This document shows, piece by piece, positions 60,926 through 64,000 of a stretch of 64,000 bases of DNA. The DNA is taken from assembly GCA_026874595.1 (NCBI GenBank), contig CM049317.1, positions 63,713,118-63,777,117 of the forward strand, read 5' to 3'. Positions within the stretch are counted from its first letter, which is position 1; each line of letters starts with the position of its first letter. The notes beneath the pieces were generated by a model, which saw nothing but the letters and a program-made list of their open reading frames with translations, was not told where the DNA came from and made no database searches. Source of the stretch: Sipunculus nudus (taxonomy: Eukaryota; Annelida; Sipuncula; Golfingiida; Sipunculidae). Made by a program: the position numbers and the translations under genes.

Positions 60926-62901
60926 CAAAAGTTTAAGAACTGTTTTTATAATACCCATCAAACGCAAATTAAAAATTAGCGCCCTCCTGTTCGCGATTTT
61001 CTGGGTCCGCCACTGTTGCATGTTGCTCGTCAATATGCCGCAATATTGTAAGTAATCACATATTTGCTTTCATTTATATACTTATAATTATGTGAAATAT
61101 TCATAAAGTAGTCTTAAACACTGGAGTCATAAGCATTTCTTCATTTTGTTGTTTGAAAGATTGTAATTGAATAGAGAAAAAATATGTACCTTGGATGTCA
61201 CGCCCTACATTACCCCGTAGTAGCTTAGTAGCTAACATACATGCTGAACTGTTACAGTGCCTGCACCCATGTACGGACAGATTATTTTCCCTGTGCTGTT
61301 AGACAGACTGGGCTACAGTAGGTCACCACTGATATGAGCTGAGCAAAGCCCTCATAATAGGACAATGCCACCCATGGCTGTGTTACTGTAAAAGAGCAAG
61401 TTAAATACGTCTTTCATATATGTGCGTCTTATGTAGAAATAGTGATTTAATGTGATATATGTTTATTTACTGCTGCATTTTCGGTAAATTTGAGGACCAA
61501 AATTAATGTGAAGCGGTTCAAAAGTTATGGGGTCCCCAAAAAATTGACATATCGGCAGATTTGACCTTGATGAACGTCAAGGTCACCGGATTTCAAACTC
61601 ATCCGAGATTTTGGTAGGAACAATGAGCGTTTAAAAATTTGGAGGAAAATATGCAGCCCTTCAAAAGTAATCGCGTTCACAAGATATCCCACAGACAACG
61701 CCGCCGACGACGACGACAGACGATGGCACTGAAAACAACGTAATTACGGTTAATACGTGTGTTTTTTTTTTCAAGAAAGGCTATTTTTATGCATGTTAAT
61801 CAACTCTGCTTTTCTATCAGATAAACGTATGTCTATATAACGAGTGACAACCTACAGCCGATATAAATTTTAAAATTTAAATACATCAGTGTAAATTTAA
61901 AATTAGATGGCTTTTCAAAGCTTGTAGAACTGAGTATGTAATCTACAAAAGTCGAGGGCGATAAAGTACACGGTTCCTTTCATTTATATCCTGATGTTAA
62001 TCAGGGCTCTTCCCCAAAACCAGAAATCCGTTTTTTTTTAATGCATTTAATGGTACGAACCAGATGATGCCAAGGAGTACTGTCCTCAAGCGAATCCTGG
62101 GCGTCTTCACCAGGTGTATGTAGTTTGACTTCTGATGAGTCTCCTACGGAATACATTTAGTACCCACATAATGCCCATAACAGTATGTCCATATTAGCAA
62201 CAAAATAAACATTTGTTAAGAAAACATTTGATCGCCTATGATGGAAGATTTATACAGGAGCGTGGGGGGGGGGGGGGGGTAGGAGGATACAGAAGCGGAT
62301 CCATGGGAGGGGTCCATGCGGTCTGGACCCCCCCCCCCCCCCGTCTCCCAGCTTTCATGATCATTCTTATTCTACACATTACATATCAGCTGGTGAAAAT
62401 TATAGAAAGATTGTAATTTGAAAATATAAAAAGGTTCATGTTAACATTGTTTCTATTCTGTGAAACAATACCCTGGTGTACAGAAGCGGATCCAGGGGAG
62501 GGGTCCATGCGGTCTGGACCCCCCCCCCCCAGCCATCTCACTTTTTTAGTAGGGGTTTCAGACCAATTTTAGAGGCCTGGACCCCCTCCCCCCCCCCCCC
62601 CCCCTTTCCAGACCTGCTATCCTGTTTTAGGTCATGTCATTAGTCTTCCTGGTTTGGACCTCTCCTCTACCTAGGTCCTTGATCCGCCCCTGGTTTACGC
62701 TAGTCTCGGCAATCTTTATAAATATACAGAGACACATTACCGTCACGACCACGTGCGTATTTGGTCTATGCTTCACTTTGTTGAATCGTGCCATTTTCGC
62801 GGTGACTTGTTCCGCCTCCTTTTTTCGTCCCTTGACATACAACCATCGGGCGGACTCATCAGGAACTCTACAAATACACGGTTTTCTTCTCAGTGAAGTG
62901 T
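56617..62901 (-). CDS. SLC22-family (organic cation/anion transporter) MFS carrier, C-terminal exons
   Basis: Five exons with matching phases: 62901-62741, 62143-62061, 59441-59227, 58401-58214, 56787-56617 (stop TAG). Landmarks in order: ESARWLYVKGRKKEAEQV (the ESPRWL block before TM7), LVKTPRIRLRTVLLGIIW, GYYTVSFSTSDLAGDPYFNA (TM7-8), MRCAGRRVN, YTMELYPTELRSIGSG (the ELYPT signature), ARPGAFFAPYLADM, and FLPETKGRPLPDAIADVE (C-terminal PETKG signature). This covers roughly the last 40 to 50 percent of a 12-helix carrier, which moves small organic ions across the plasma membrane. The first half (TM1-6, large extracellular loop) is not recognised upstream and probably lies beyond 64000. The 62061 donor (TG|GTTCGT) is weak but is the only one giving the right phase. 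Confidence 0.87.
58214..58401 (-). other. SLC22 exon with ELYPTELRS signature
   Basis: Acceptor TATTTTCAG, donor GATATG|GTAAGG, phase 1 to 0. Encodes MIGTVLTMLNKFFISCAF, YTMELYPTELRSIGSGACC and MARPGAFFAPYLAD, corresponding to TM10-11 and the conserved intracellular turn of SLC22 proteins. The spacing matches family members without gaps. Confidence 0.9.
59227..59441 (-). other. SLC22 exon covering TM7-TM8/9
   Basis: Acceptor TATTTCTCAG, donor CCAG|GTTTAAG, phase 2 to 1. Encodes TVILGYYTVSFSTSDLAGDP, FLGALVELPSYVCSALTM, RCAGRRVN and LIVILLLSAAMILPTIPM. The NxxGDP and VELP blocks are standard SLC22 features. Confidence 0.9.
59560..60255. other. Transporter intron, no exon seen
   Basis: Part of the intron between the 62143-62061 and 59441-59227 exons. 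No splice-bounded coding segment found; AT-rich. Confidence 0.5.
60261..61015. mobile_element. 755-bp inverted-repeat element, hAT-like ends, in a transporter intron
   Basis: Begins CAGTGGCGGATACACAAGG and ends GGGTCCGCCACTG, giving a terminal inverted repeat CAGTGGCGGA. CAG...CTG ends of this kind are usual in hAT-type non-autonomous elements. The interior is mostly simple sequence: G runs at 60297-60311 and 60660-60676 and a long (TA)n tract (60790-60922). No clear 8-base target duplication was seen, so the class is tentative. Confidence 0.65.
62264..62342. repeat. Copy 1 of AGAAGCGGATCC / GGTCCATGCGGTCTGGACC repeat
   Basis: A G run, then CAGAAGCGGATCCATGGGAG, GGTCCATGCGGTCTGGACC (imperfect palindrome) and a C run. 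Nearly identical to 62481-62530; it lacks the matching right end, so it is truncated. Confidence 0.7.
62481..62692. mobile_element. 212-bp inverted-repeat element with poly-C interior
   Basis: Starts CAGAAGCGGATCCAGGGG and ends TCCTTGATCCGCCCCTG, an imperfect terminal inverted repeat (CAG.(A/G)GCGGATC). The interior has GGTCCATGCGGTCTGGACC and two long C runs. Non-coding MITE-like copy in the intron between the 62901-62741 and 62143-62061 transporter exons, abutting the former. Confidence 0.65.
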
Positions 62902-62909
62902 CTGCAAAT

Positions 62910-63396
62910 GATATGATAAGCCGGGTTAATATTATGATGTTGAAGGGAAAAATCGTTGGTTTTGTCGGGCTAATATAAGATTCAATCGATGTCCTGCGAC
63001 AGAATATTTGCCATGTCGACGAAATGTCCAAAAATCGTAAGACCAATCGTAACAGGTACAGTTTGAATATAGGAAAGACGCCTATGTATGGTCAGGTCTT
63101 GAGATCATAGCTACGTATGGCAGATTTAGGTCCAATGATTATACTGTGAAGGACAGAGAAAATAGGGGTAATTTGCATGAAACATTTGACCAATACGCGA
63201 TGCCCCTGGTTACCGAAGCCATGTCCTATATTTTTTATGTTCCGATGCTGATGAACGTCCCACAACAAAGATCGACCTAACATGCCCCCGGCTAAACATA
63301 CTCAATTATAATTTTCCATACCTGATAAAACGCTTTGAAGGACACTTAATCGAGAATGAACGTAATATACGCACTAAGAACCCTGAGAATGTTTTT

Positions 63397-63433
<37 letters not shown>

Positions 63434-64000
63434 CAATTACATCAGTTTAGGGTGAGTTAGTAACTAACTCTATTTCTATATATGATAGAACAATCTAAAT
63501 GTAATGTATACTTAATCCACCAACACCCCTAACAGAAAATAAATGCAATTTAGCAATTCAAATTACTACATATTTCAATCGTAATTCGACTGAACCTATC
63601 AAACATATTGCTTGGAGAGTACTTATATTAGCGCTTAAGCGCTATTTGTACAATACAAAAGAAATATATATGATTAAACCAACAGATTCATACATTTATT
63701 TTTAAAACTCTATTTAGATTTTGTCTTCTCTTTTCGAGTTCAATAATATATTCAAACAAACTGAAGATTTACACATATAGTTAGATAGTTTATATTGTGT
63801 AACGTTTACGTATATTTTTGCATCATTGTAACAAATTCTAGCGAGTTTTAAAATCATAACCGTTTTTGTTAGGCCAATCAACTAATATTGTAACAGCCCT
63901 AAGACGACTGGTAGAGCTAAATTTGTTTAACGAAAGTCGAGCCAGAAAAAAATATCAATTAAAAAGTGATGTTTCTTTATTAATTTAATAAAATAACAAT
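62910..64000. other. Upstream part of the transporter gene, exons not recognised
   Basis: An (AC)n(AT)n tract lies at 63398-63433. The preceding SLC22 exon should lie here or beyond the window. A minus-strand frame at 63283-63092 gives no SLC22 match in any phase. Confidence 0.4.

Noticed and set aside
1-64000. CRISPR arrays, bacterial operons, ribosomal RNA or convincing tRNA genes
   Set aside because: The tandem repeats here are satellite units within eukaryotic elements, with no spacer structure or cas genes, and no tRNA cloverleaf or rRNA core was recognised by eye. tRNAscan or Rfam searches would settle small RNAs.

Overview
The window looks like nuclear DNA of an invertebrate animal, most likely a bivalve or other mollusc. 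The basis is AT-rich sequence, small exons with GT-AG introns of 0.3-10 kb, many (TA)n tracts, clustered C-type lectin genes, and many hairpin-ended repeats with internal tandem arrays that resemble the 'pearl'/helentron-type elements known from bivalves. I could not run a species search, so this is inference.

Four protein-coding loci and one broken copy can be reconstructed from splice signals. (1) 1-1170, minus strand: the 5' part of a decayed C-type lectin copy whose second half lies outside the window. (2) 7971-12904, minus: lectin gene 2, with a signal peptide, two C-type lectin-like domains (CTLDs), a stalk, a transmembrane helix and a short tail. (3) 22609-43134, plus: a five-exon gene predicted to give a 250-residue nuclear protein with a Tudor/MBT-like N-terminus. 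Its introns are full of satellite-bearing repeats. (4) 39666-47878, minus: lectin gene 3, a paralogue of gene 2, predicted at 385 residues. The last exon of the plus-strand gene sits in an intron of this gene. (5) 56617-62901, minus: the C-terminal exons of an SLC22-type (organic cation/anion transporter) MFS carrier; the N-terminal exons were not found.

Mobile DNA fills much of the rest. A degenerate L1/Tx1-like LINE lies on the minus strand at 14.6-18.6 kb. At least three families of helitron/helentron-like elements occupy 20.5-38.3 kb, 48.3-48.9 kb and 54.5-55.5 kb. All three families carry copies of the 12-base palindrome GGTGGCGCCACC. Several small inverted-repeat elements (1.31-1.85, 8.27-8.76, 52.14-52.75, 53.64-54.14, 60.26-61.02 and 62.48-62.69 kb) complete the picture.

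The lectins are predicted cell-surface receptors with non-canonical sugar-binding sites, the SLC22 protein is a plasma-membrane carrier, and the plus-strand protein is probably nuclear. There is no sign that they act in one pathway; the window is an ordinary eukaryotic gene neighbourhood expanded by repeats. The most notable items are the lectin duplication and decay series, the sense/antisense gene overlap at 43 kb, and the palindrome-centred satellite shared by different element families.
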